Shown here in pieces: positions 1 to 9,399 of a stretch of DNA of 64,000 nucleotides. Origin of the DNA: Wolfiporia cocos (taxonomy: Eukaryota; Basidiomycota; Agaricomycetes; Polyporales; Phaeolaceae); assembly GCA_029448655.1 (NCBI GenBank), contig JACCLO010000007.1:310001-374000 (forward strand), given 5' to 3'. Below the pieces are notes generated by a model. That model was not told the DNA's origin. It worked only from the letters and a program-made list of their open reading frames with translations, and made no database searches. Position 1 is the first letter of the stretch; each line of letters begins with the position of its first letter. A program made the translations under genes and the position numbers.

Positions 1-944
1 TTGCCAGAAATGACATCTCAGCTGCCCTTTGGTCTGGGGCTCATCTTTGAGGAAACATGCACAAGGTAGATTGTCATGCAGCGCATCGAGAACTCACATC
101 GTAAATCGTTGTCATCGTGGGCATCGACGAGCTATTCAAATAGTCTTGTCGATCCTCTTGCACTGGATGCGACAGCGTAAGCAGTGAGATCACCTGAAAC
201 ACATACAGGTCGCTAACACCAAAGGCTACTCTGTCTTGCTGAAACAAAGGCACAATGAGCCTAGCCCTCTCCGAGAACAATATCATAATCATAATCATCA
301 TCCTGAGTAGCAGCGAGGTCCCTGAGCTCATTCTCCATGGCGAGGGCATCTGGACATCGCAGCAGGTAACCTGTATCATGGTGCACTCGTACAGCCCTCT
401 GGATTCGGCAGCTGAACTTTTTGTTCGGGCGACACGGTTAAGTTTCAAGACCGCAGGCAATAGTACTTCATGGCATAAGCAGGCCTCAACTGGCAGGCAA
501 GCTGCAGTAACTGATGCTGCGCTTCCGCACCTTTGGTTATGCAGTGATTGGTTGTGGCACATCAGGCCGCAATCTGATAGAGCTCACCGTGCCGCAATCA
601 TGCGCCCCATTTCTGTAGCATCGTTGGCAGATGCGACAACTTGGTGTAGGAATGCGGCAGGCGCTTCTCGGATCGAAAAAGTAACAGGGCGATTCGGAAC
701 AGTCCTTGAATGGTGCAGTGGCCCCGTTACTGATATGTGCAGTGCGTATAGAGCGCAAAGCTAAGTAGCATGGGAGCAGGAAGTATACACGTGTGTCTCT
801 GATCATTCACGATCCTGCTGAATCGCAAGGGAGACACAGATCACGATTGAATTTACGGCAGATCCAGGGAGCCATAGAACTTATCCAGGGATGCTGTTAT
901 TTGGGGCGGTCGATAGCATATGTTCATTGACCTTGCGAACTTGT
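1..944. other. No recognisable gene
   Basis: Both strands have open frames of 80-170 codons here, but they overlap each other, lack a recognisable domain and do not join through plausible introns into a longer product. A simple ataatcataatcatcat run lies near 285-301. I see no inverted-repeat ends or tRNA. It may be decayed sequence flanking the inverted DUF6533 remnant that begins at about 945. Confidence 0.4.
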
Positions 945-1916
945 CACAGTCACTCAACCTGGCATATCGTCAATGAACACACTTTCCACAGGCTGAGACC
1001 GTTCGCTGTCCCCGCCTTTCAGTAATGAGCCTACCGAAGCACCTAACCGCCACCCCATACTGTTCACGGCCCACCGAAGTCCTCCATTCGGCGAGGCGTG
1101 CATGCCTTCAACAGTGACACGCACCACACTGCAATCTCCTGTATCAGCATCGGGCTGAGTGCGACGCATGTTCGGCAGCATGCGGGAAATTACGATCAAC
1201 GTCATCCTGCGGCAGCATTTGTTAGTCAGACATCAGTGAATGCTCAGGCGTCCAGACACACGGCGGAAGGAGATCCCCGTATAATTCGGCGTATGCGCTC
1301 TAGTGATAACCGTTATCACTGCAGGTCAATGAGATGCACAAGCCAGCATCCATAATGAGCTTACTCCTGTCGTCCACAGGCTGATTTGCGCAATGTTCAG
1401 AAGTAATAGAAACCTGCAGATAAGACGTGGGTTTATTATTAGCACCATCCAGCTATGTTGAAACACATACACAAAAAATACAATGCCTATATGTCAGAAA
1501 ATATGTGAGCTATATGTAGTAGCAATCAGGAGCCGTTGCGAGATGTTAATGCTCACCATCTCGCAACATCAATTCCGCGAGAGCATGCGCGTTGATGAGC
1601 TTACCTAGCTGTGCAGGCTCAGCCAAGGCGATCCACGTTACGGCAAGGACAAGTATATCGGATGCAGTGGAACATGAGCGGTTGATCACAATCACTACGC
1701 GCATAATCAGCCGGACATTTGCACAACCACGATTATTCAAGTACAACCAACTACGAGCACAGATAATATTCTCAGCATTGCTCCAGGAACCTGACTTAAT
1801 ACACTCACAACGATCTGAATGTGGCACTTCGTACTGCAGCCCGGTACGATCATGCCACGTTGATGCACCCCATTTACTATGCAGTGTCGTAGCCCGGTCG
1901 CGCCGTATATGGCAGG
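945..1916 (-). pseudogene. Truncated inverted copy of a DUF6533-family gene
   Basis: On the minus strand this stretch reads like the 3' half of the intact DUF6533 gene at 3,023-4,588. The minus frame at 1,546-1,740 has a helix with RVVIVINRSCSTASDILV, matching RVVIVITRSCSIASDALV in the intact gene. The frame ending near 954 carries the C-terminal motif VISRMLPNMRRTQ, matching VISRMLLNMRRTQ. Intron sequence between them is also similar, for example TTCCTGGAGCAATG. The 5' half with the DUF6533 signature is absent: similarity stops at about 1,916, where an unrelated repeat begins. The C-terminal exon stays open for about 80 codons, so decay may be recent. I infer an inverted duplication followed by truncation. 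A short expressed gene starting inside it cannot be excluded. Confidence 0.65.
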
Positions 1917-2145
1917 CACAACATCTCGTTGCTTTTGCGACGCAGCAACTAAGATTCCAAGACCAACCTGGTCTCGTACCCAGACGTATAGTACTCGCAC
2001 CCGACCACCGCATTATGAACCGAGACACCCCCCGTTTGACGCCTAATCATCACGGTCACATCAGCTTCGAGAAGCTGTCAAACGTCGTAGCTGTCCGATT
2101 CCCCAGACAGCTCAGCGCTCCTTAACCTCGCTGAAGACTCATGAG

Positions 2146-2200
2146 TCTCTAAGGAAGGAACGACTGTCTTCCTTCCTCGAGAGGCTGATTTATGAGCCTA
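2146..2200. mobile_element. Miniature 55-bp insertion, copy 1
   Basis: A 55-bp segment starting TCTCTAAGG and ending TATGAGCCTA is bracketed by the perfect 9-bp direct repeat ACTCATGAG (2,137-2,145 and 2,201-2,209). A near-identical segment occurs at 6,168-6,217 in unrelated sequence with a different flanking duplication. The segment can form two stem-loops: CTCT..AAGGAAGG against CCTTCCTCGAGAG, and AGGCT against AGCCT. It is nested in the 838-bp inverted-repeat element, so it arrived later. It is too short to code for anything. Confidence 0.7.
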
Positions 2201-2252
2201 ACTCATGAGGGCCTCGCGTCACTCGATTCTCTTTGTACCATAGTCAAAAAAT

Positions 2253-2594
2253 GTGTGTTGCTCTTGTACCCGCGCCACTACGCGGCCTCGAGGTCCAGCG
2301 CGTATGCGCGACACCGGTCCCGGGCGGCGTAAGCAGCATGAAAATCAGCGACTATTCTCCGACGACGAGGATACTGAGTCGTACTCAGATAAGTCGGACG
2401 TCGAGGACATCACATTTTACGATGACGACATAGGCGAGGTTGTGCAGGATGACATCCTCAGTGAGAGTATAATTGGCGAAGAAACTCTCGGTACTGAAGG
2501 ATATGGCTTTGAGCAGACAGGATCAATCGAGGAAGATGAGGAAGATTTCTTTCCCTCCACTGCAGGTGCACAGACAGATCATGGACGATTATAG
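2253..2594 (+). CDS. Acidic reading frame inside the 838-bp element
   Basis: An open frame of 113 codons. The part after an internal Met at about residue 18 is strongly acidic, with runs such as SDDEDTESYSDKSDVED and EEDEEDFF. Acidic, disordered N-termini of this type are seen in some fungal and animal transposases, so it may be the remnant 5' end of a transposase, but no catalytic DDE core follows. It could also be a chance frame. It lies within the inverted-repeat element and to the right of the nested 55-bp insertion, and I see no host promoter for it. The function is unknown. Confidence 0.3.
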   Translation: MCCSCTRATTRPRGPARMRDTGPGRRKQHENQRLFSDDEDTESYSDKSDVEDITFYDDDIGEVVQDDILSESIIGEETLGTEGYGFEQTGSIEEDEEDFFPSTAGAQTDHGRL

Positions 2595-3022
2595 ATATGA
2601 CTACTAAGCGAGATAACATACAGCAATAATATAATGTATGGGGAGAGGAACGGTAGCCAAAAAAAATGAGAGTGGACGGCAAGGATCGGATAGCTACATC
2701 GGAATTCGACGTTTGCGAAGCTGATGTGACCGTGATGATTGGGCGTCAAATGGGGGGTGTCTCGGTTCATAATGCGGTGGTCGGGTGCGAGTACTGTACG
2801 AGACCAACCCTAAAACGACAGTGGAAATATTCAAATGCGATGCGTATAAATTACAGAAAGCAAATTTTACGTAAGTAGGGCTTGAGCTAAATCAAATCCA
2901 GCCATGCGTCTGTGTTCCAGATATGTGCAGCAGATGCTTGCTGTATATAAGTATAAGGACGTGTCAGGGCTCGGCTCAGTAAAGAGGTGCTCCCTCCCAG
3001 CACACGGGATTAATACTTCGAC

Positions 3023-4588
3023 ATGGCAGTATCTTCGAATGGAAATATTGGTGTGTTGATCACCACGTTGGACCAGAGGTATGTTAGTCCCTCGCTTGCC
3101 CTCTGATAACTCAAACCGTGGGCAGTGCTGTTTCAGTGTACGCTCAACAAGCTGCTAGTTGTGCGTTCGTTCATCTTTCTTGTGAAATTGTGCATTTATG
3201 CAAATGTTCCGAACGCAACATGTACGTTTGGCAGGCCTTATCTTCTACGAGTATGCCATCACCCTGTCAGACGAGGTTGCGCTCGTCTGGGGAGGTGGCG
3301 GGCTGGTTTCTAAATGGCTGCTTTTATTGAATAGATATAGTACCCTGGTGTACGCGCTACGCGTGCTCTTGGCTGCCATGCCTTGGAACTCGATTTCTGT
3401 AAGTCCCAACTGGTCGCGGTCCATACAAACTCTGATCGATGATTGTCGTATTAGAGGTCCGTAAGTGAGTAGCATGTTCGATCACGCGCTAATTGTCCTC
3501 CAATTTGTAGTTGTGTGACATCTGAAGTTGTGAGCACAATTTTTGGGCTGATTCCATTTGTCCTCTGGGCAGGTAAGAACCACGCTTCATGGCAGAGGTA
3601 TCTTTGACTTCGTCATCGAATGGCAGTATTCTCAGGCATCCGCATGTATGCCATCCCCGGGCGTAGGTGGCACCTCGTCTGTCTAGCGGTGACGCTGGGA
3701 CTGGTACCTGTAGCAAGTAATGTGGTAAGCCATCCGACTACGGCTTCTCCGCAGTCACCTCACAGCATGTACAGTACAATCTTGCGGAAATGAGGTACGC
3801 GATCAGCGAACCAGGACAGAACGACGGTGCATCTGCTTGTTACGCCTTCAGTTTGCTCTCCACTACCGCACTTGATCTGTGAGTGGGTTGAAGTCTGATT
3901 CCTGGAGCAATGATGAGTATATCACCTGTGCTTGTAGATGTATGTACTTGATATTATGGTAGATGTGCAGGTATCCGGCTGATTGTCCGAGTAGTAATTG
4001 TGATCACCCGCTCATGTTCCATCGCATCCGATGCACTCGTCCTTACCGTAACGTGGATCGCCTTGGAGCCTGCGCGGCTAGGCAGGCTCATCGGCATGCA
4101 TGCCCTCGCGGGAATACTGCTACGGGATGGTGAGTCTTTTCCGGTGGTCCTCGATCGCTGCTGCATTGCTTACAGAATCTCGATGTTAGGTATCATATAT
4201 TTTACGTATGCATTTGGACATAGCTAGATGGTGCAAAGTAACGAGTCTTCTTCTCATTCCAGGTTTCTGCTACTTCTGAACATGGCGCAAATCGGCCTGG
4301 AGACAACAGGAGTAAGATCATCACAGGCGCTGGTTTATGCATCTCATTGACCTGCAGGTGGTAACTAGAGCGCATACCGCGGAGTGTGCGGAGAATTTGT
4401 TTCGCCGTATGTCTGTAAGCCTGGGCCTATACTGATATTTGACTAACAAACGCTGCTGCAGGATGACGTCGATCGTAATCTCCCGCATGCTGCTCAACAT
4501 GCGTCGCACTCAGCGAGATGCTGATACGGAGAACTGCTGTTCGGAGCATGCTACCGCTAGAAGCACGCTGGCACAATTCACCGAGTAA
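3023..4588 (+). CDS. DUF6533 domain-containing multi-pass membrane protein
   Basis: A spliced gene of about nine exons. Exon 1 starts MAVSSNGNIGVLITTL and ends at 3,078. The exon from 3,235 carries the family signature: YEYAITLSDEVALVW, then LLLLNRYSTLVYALRV, which covers the first membrane helix. Later exons give FSGIRMYAIPGRRW (near 3,620), RSCSIASDALVLTVTW (near 4,010), a helix with FLLLLNMAQIGLETTG (near 4,270) and the C-terminal motif VISRMLLNMRRTQ (near 4,480), ending at TAA 4,586-4,588. This order matches the usual architecture of these roughly 300-residue, seven-helix-like Agaricomycete proteins. No biochemical function is established for the family. A decayed inverted copy of its 3' half lies about 1 kb upstream. 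The exon between 3,125 and 3,234 is uncertain. Confidence 0.75.
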
Positions 4589-6167
4589 AAGATTTCAGTG
4601 GTACAGTTCTCCGCCGACACATAGTAAAAGGGGACTACGAAGTGTTTGTTCACTGACGGCATACTAGACCTAATGGCTGTGTAAAGAATTGCGCTCGATG
4701 CGGAGCATACGCCACCGGTGATGCGGCGTGTGTCTCCTAGTTGGAGCAAATACCAAAGCTACAGCTTCCTGAATCTGTTGCAGATGATACCGTGAGCTCT
4801 ACCTTCCCCATCTATACCCTGAAGACGTACGAACAATTGGGGCAGATCTGAGAACTTGGCTCAACCCCAGGCAGTCACCTTTTGCCTGGAGGTGACACAC
4901 CGGGTCGGCATGTACTATGATTGACCACCACGCACGTGCTGTTAAGATGGTCACTGATAATCAACGGAATCAGCGCCACATCATGTATCATGATTGACAT
5001 CACTGTCTGCCACCTTTAGTGTAATAGACCACACCAATGCGGTACATCGCCACAATTCCACGCTTTAGGTTATAGGGGGTGAACGGGACACAAGGATATG
5101 TAACGTTCATTGAGTACTATGGGTGGGCAAAGCGGTCACAGGTTGCAAACTGGCTCACATAGCGAGAAATAGTAAGGGTTGGCCTTCCAAAATAATCGTA
5201 ACAATACCCATGCTTCTGATCTTAAAGTAAATGTCAAAATAGACGGACACTGTAGAGAGTCGTTGGTGTCGCAAACGTCTCCAAGATTGTGAAATTCATG
5301 CATTGATTTCCAGATCTAGTCCGATCCAGTGATTGAAACATCTCGCTCTTCTTGGAGCAATGTAATATACCTGTTACCACTCTTATGATCAATCTCCTGT
5401 TCTCATTGTAGTACAGACTCGGTGTAGAGTTATGGAACAATGTTCAAATGCAACAAAGCGCTGGCTCATTACTCAGAAAGGAAGTCACGCAATCTCGCAT
5501 ATTCAAACTCCGTTTCGGCAGCTCTCCTGCATTCTCCATCCCACATTACGCTTACTATCACTCCACATATATTTGTTTTGGTTCTTGGGTATCCTGACGG
5601 AGGTCTGATCATAAGTCCTTCAGCTTCAGCAGTGGCCCAGATCGCGGTGGGACGGTAACCTGCGTGCCGGTCAAGCCGGCCGACTGCCGCGACGTCGCAT
5701 GCGCGGCAGTGCGTGACGATCTGTGACATAATTTTGCAACCTCTGTCGTTTGACACCCTCCACTTGGAGCGTCTCGCTCACTCGTTCAACATACACATCT
5801 GTTGACATTATATTTTTGTTTCATAGACAGGACACCTGGTATCCATCTGAAAGGATCCGGTGGCAAACGGCGGCGAGCCGAGTTTACTATTCACGACTTT
5901 CTGAAAGTTTTGCAACCTATGTCCATCCTTAGTATTAGATTTATTTCCAGAGGAATTTGAACAGCGCCATAGCACGGTTGGTATTTCCCCTACGTATGGC
6001 AGCATCAGATGTAGGCAGATGGCCGCACACTGCATACTGACTTGGCAACCGCTACAGGCGCCCAACACTGCTCGAAGGTGACCGCCCGGAGGAAGTCGTC
6101 GAGCGCCCCGAGGAACTGATCTGTAGCGGGACCTGCGGGCGGCGCGCGTCTGCAATACCTCGCGTAT
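4589..6167. other. No clear gene; fragment on minus strand near 5,950-6,300
   Basis: No complete gene is visible. Near 4,912 and 4,982 two similar words (CATGTACTATGATTGAC and CATGTATCATGATTGAC) form a short direct repeat. On the minus strand between about 6,300 and 5,950, ignoring the 50-bp insertion, short coding-like stretches occur, for example DQFLGALDDFLRAVTFEQCW, in more than one frame. They suggest a decayed gene of unknown identity that was hit by the insertion at 6,168. Confidence 0.4.
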
Positions 6168-6217
6168 CTCTAAGGAACGACTGTCTTCCTTCCTCGAGAG
6201 GCTGGTTTATGAGCCTA
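6168..6217. mobile_element. Miniature 50-bp insertion, copy 2
   Basis: The same sequence as at 2,146-2,200 except for the loss of four to five bases in the left arm (one AAGG unit) and a single A/G change. It is flanked by the direct repeat CTCGCGTAT (6,159-6,167 and 6,218-6,226), different from the duplication around copy 1. Removing the segment plus one repeat restores a continuous host sequence. Length, conserved ends and private flanking duplications point to transposition rather than local duplication. Confidence 0.7.
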
Positions 6218-6702
6218 CTCGCGTATCACCGTGTGGCGCTGCTGGAACTCACCGAGTTGGACGACGACGCAGATGGGCTGGGCTTGGAATAATCGTCCTC
6301 GGTGTTCTTCATGTATGTCCATGGGCTCGGAAATATGGGGCTGCACTTGGAACTGTATGGCAGGACGAGGGCCCAGTGGTATGGGTCGTGCAGCCGTGAA
6401 GTGTGTGTGAAATCATGAGATACATGTGAGTGTATGCATACACCGGATCGGATGTGAACGACTGCGGGTAGATCATACGATTAGCAGCGCACGTTCCGCT
6501 GACGAGCACTAATTGCATCGTTCAACATCGTCCGCAAAGCTGCATTGCCGTCCCGATGATCCGACAGACGTTGAGGTTAAGGTATCCACTCTAGTGTTGA
6601 CATATGCGAAACCGAGATGTTGGCTTGTTCTCGTATCTTACACCAGTGTACAGCTTCTGCGATTGCCTTTTTTCATCTCGGTTTCATCTCATCTCATGCC
6701 CT

Positions 6703-6828
6703 CACAACATCTCGTTGCTGGGGCACTTGCGATGCAGCAACTAAGATTCCAAGACCGACCCTAAAACGACAGTGAAAATACTCAAATGCGATGCGTATAA
6801 ATTACAAAAAGCAAATTATACGTAAGTA
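6703..6828. repeat. Short repeat R, copy 2 (uninterrupted)
   Basis: This is the near-intact counterpart of the split repeat at 1,917-2,877. It runs from CACAACATCTCG to ACGTAAGTA without the 838-bp insertion and so gives the pre-insertion sequence, AAGACCGACCCTAAAACG, at about 6,749-6,766. It differs from copy 1 at scattered positions, so the two copies are old relative to the insertion. Confidence 0.75.
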
Positions 6829-7053
6829 TGGTGTATAGATGGGGAAGATAGAGCTCACGGTAATATCTGCAACAGATACAGGAAGCTGTGGCTTTTGTGT
6901 ACACTCGCCACATCAATGCGCGCCACATCAATGCGAGTGGACATATAGACCTCCCTCAATTGGCTGCGGCGATAATCGGTGCCCGATGAGCGTCTACTGA
7001 ATACCCGTTGCGCACCTTTACGCACGGGCGTCCCCGACCAGAACACGACCACC

Positions 7054-7944
7054 ATGTCCGCCTCCCTCATCGCCCGCTCTGCTGTCAACCAACGGATAGC
7101 GTCTACGTTTGCACGTAGCTCGCTTCGACCACTCGCTTTTACTGGTACGTCTTGTTACTTTCTTGATAAAGCTGTGGCATTCACCAGGCGAACGGCCCCG
7201 CGCCTGCAACTCGGGATCCTCCTGTACATCTCGCTGGAATTTCTTAACGCGCTCATGTACGCGCAAGTGTAGCCCGGAGCGTTTCTGACGCGGCATATGT
7301 CCCCGGCGGTCGTAAGTCACCATCTTAAATCATTGTCATTCGGCACTGTTCACGCCTACATACCCCATGTAGCCATCTACAAGGGTACCGTCAATGACCC
7401 TACAACCTTCCCGCCTCCCTCCAAGACACACGGCTCGTACCACTGGGCCTTCGAGCGCCTCCTATCTGCAGGACTCGTCCCCCTCACCGCAGCGGCGTTC
7501 GTCACGAGCGGGAGCAGCCACGCGCTGCTCGACGGCCTGCTCGGCGTGAGTCTCGTCATGCACAGTCACATCGGGGTGCGTAGCTTGTGCTTGTCTCTTA
7601 GCAGTAACTCTGCTTTGAAATCTCGCGCGGAGATGCTGACTGTTTAGCTGCCCGTTGGCTAGTTTGACTCGGTCTTGGTGGACTACCTGCACCCGCGCAA
7701 GTTCCCCATCCTCGGCCGTGCCCTCACGTGGGCACTCCGCGCGACAACTGTCACTGTTTTGGTTGGCGTCTACCAGTTCAACACGAACGACATCGGTGAG
7801 TTCTTCCCCTCCCACATTTTTCCTTGACGATATTCGCGCGGCGTCATCCCGTCACGTATCCATAAGTCTACTCTCGATCGGCGCATACTAAGATGATATC
7901 TGGCAGGTCTCACCGAGCTCATCGCGAAGGTTTGGCATGCGTGA
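7054..7944 (+). CDS. SDH4: Succinate dehydrogenase membrane anchor subunit (CybS)
   Basis: The small membrane-anchor subunit of mitochondrial complex II. With the other anchor subunit it binds heme b and passes electrons from succinate to ubiquinone in the inner membrane. The start MSASLIARSAVNQRIAS is an Arg/Ser-rich mitochondrial presequence. After a long first intron (about 7,142-7,372) the mature part runs from IYKGTVNDPTTFPPPSK. The motif HSHIGFDSVLVDYLHPRKFP, split by an intron at about 7,575-7,661, is the CybS family signature; it carries the heme-ligand-region His and the Asp-Tyr pair implicated in quinone binding. Three hydrophobic segments follow the usual layout. The last small exon ends ELIAKVWHA at TGA 7,942-7,944. 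The reading frame is intact after splicing. No operon-like links to neighbours are expected in this organism. Confidence 0.93.
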
Positions 7945-8419
7945 AGCATACGGGCTCGTGGTGGGCAGATGACAGAGGGCGACGGCTGGCAGAGCGCAGA
8001 GCAGCTGAGTGTTTCTTAACGCGTAGATCCCACCAACTGTGTAACGAGAGGAAAGGAAGTATCGCTATGTGCACTTCAGCTTCATGCATTGTATTCTGTG
8101 GGGCGTGGTGTGATGAAGTATCTGCCTAGGGTATGAGTTCACCTCGGTCACAAAAGCAAAAGTAGGCCGTGGCGTATCCACGACACGCTCCGCGCATGAG
8201 TGTCTGCCCTGCGTGTAGAATTACGGTCAGCTGTTCTCAGTTTCAGCTCCTCAAGCTTTGCTTTGTGGCTTCGAACTACCTCCTCTGGCTCAGCCGGCTG
8301 GACTGTGGGCACCCCGCTTCCCATCTGTTCCACACCCTTGTGCCTACGCAGGCTACCTCATTCAACCGCGGTCTTATCACACTGCACGCTGCATAAGGTT
8401 CAGCGGCTCTTGATCCAAT
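7945..8419. other. Spacer between SDH4 and the duplicated dynamin block
   Basis: It contains the 3' flank of SDH4 and sequence with no recognisable gene. The right edge, GTAGCCATCTTCC near 8,423, is where similarity to the downstream copy (GTAGCCATCTTTCC near 13,437) begins. Confidence 0.5.
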
Positions 8420-9345
8420 TCGTAGCCATCTTCCTCACGCTGTGGCGTAATTGTGCCCAACCTCGTTGATACCTCACTTTATTTGTCCGACCTTGCGTCT
8501 ATGATATGCCAGCTTCGGTCTGGCACGTCTTTGTCCGCAGCTAGGGTCTGATATCGTTGGGGCGCTTCTAGATTTGCTGACGATGTGCTGATGCAGGAAG
8601 ACGCCTCTCAGCGCGCAGAAGGTCACCAGGTCCCATTGTGGGTGCATGTTGTCTCGTCGTCAGCGCGCCAGATTGGCTGCTTCCCCGTTTCATCGGTCTG
8701 GCGCCCTTCAGTATGGCTTCTTCTCCTTGAGGCACATCCCACATCGCACGGGATCCAGGGTCGCTCGCTCAGCCTTGCACTGGTGGGCTGCCAAGTCCGG
8801 CTTGTGATGAGAACGTGCATTGCCTTTATGCTAATTCTGTCTGAGTTCCACTACTAGATATGCCGACGCCGTGCTGATTCACGAAGCCTCGCTCACGATA
8901 ATCAATTGGCCTGGTCATGTCTTTTCGGTTAGCGTATTGTGCTTTCCAGTGGACATGACACAGATATCCCGGGTTGCCCATATCCCAGGGACGCCCTTTG
9001 GCGTCACAAATTTGACGTGCCATCTGCAGGCGTTATCGTGCGCAGCTTCTCTATTCGCATGGCCCATGTCTCCTGACGCCACGCCGGTCATTCCTGCTGC
9101 GCGGATGCGAAACTGAACGCGAACTAGCATACGCGACGCCACATTTGCCACACTGGGCGACCTACCGTACTATGAAGCGCCCAACTGTCAACAAATGCTA
9201 ACGCTCGAGTCCCTGGATGCTGTATCCGTCGAACGTCGGCTCATTCCTCCGTGAACGAACGTGGGCCTTGTGTTCGAGTACCTCGATGCTGCTAGCTTAC
9301 TGTGCAACACGTCGGGCCGTATGGACCCAGCGCTCTCGACGGAGC

Positions 9346-9352
9346 ATAAATA
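9346..9352 (+). promoter_or_regulatory. TATA box of the left dynamin copy
   Basis: ATAAATA lies 54 bases before the ATG. It sits in a block (ATAAATACCGACCTAGCATT) that is identical in front of the second copy. Conservation in otherwise diverged upstream DNA supports a working core promoter. Confidence 0.6.
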
Positions 9353-9399
9353 CCGACCTAGCATTCGTGTCTCGCATCTTTATACACCGTGGCGCACTC

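Larger units (their letters stand above)
1969..2806. mobile_element. 838-bp inverted-repeat DNA element (non-autonomous or decayed)
   Basis: The ends are inverted copies: TGGTCTCGTAC at the left answers GTACGAGACCA at the right. A longer imperfect arm of about 110-130 bp includes CGCATTATGAACCGAGACAC (left, near 2,012) and its complement (right, near 2,767). The flanks carry the 9-bp direct repeat AGACCAACC at 1,960-1,968 and 2,801-2,809, and the uninterrupted repeat copy near 6,751 has a single AGACCGACC. If the terminal TGGTCTC/GAGACCA pair belongs to the element, the duplication would be only ACC. A 9-bp duplication with long inverted arms would fit a Mutator-like element, but the class is not settled. 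No transposase core is present; the interior has one acidic reading frame and a nested 55-bp insertion. Confidence 0.75.
1917..2877. repeat. Short repeat R, copy 1, split by an insertion
   Basis: The outer parts, 1,917-1,968 and 2,801-2,877, join into a unit of about 125 bp that recurs nearly unbroken at 6,703-6,828. Shared marks are CACAACATCTCGTTGC at the left, GCAGCAACTAAGATTCCAAG, and ATGCGATGCGTATAAATTAC toward the right end. The left part can fold through GTTGC/GCAAC. Copy 1 is interrupted by the 838-bp element at 1,969-2,806. The nature of the parent repeat is unknown; I see no terminal inverted repeats or target duplication around it. Confidence 0.7.
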
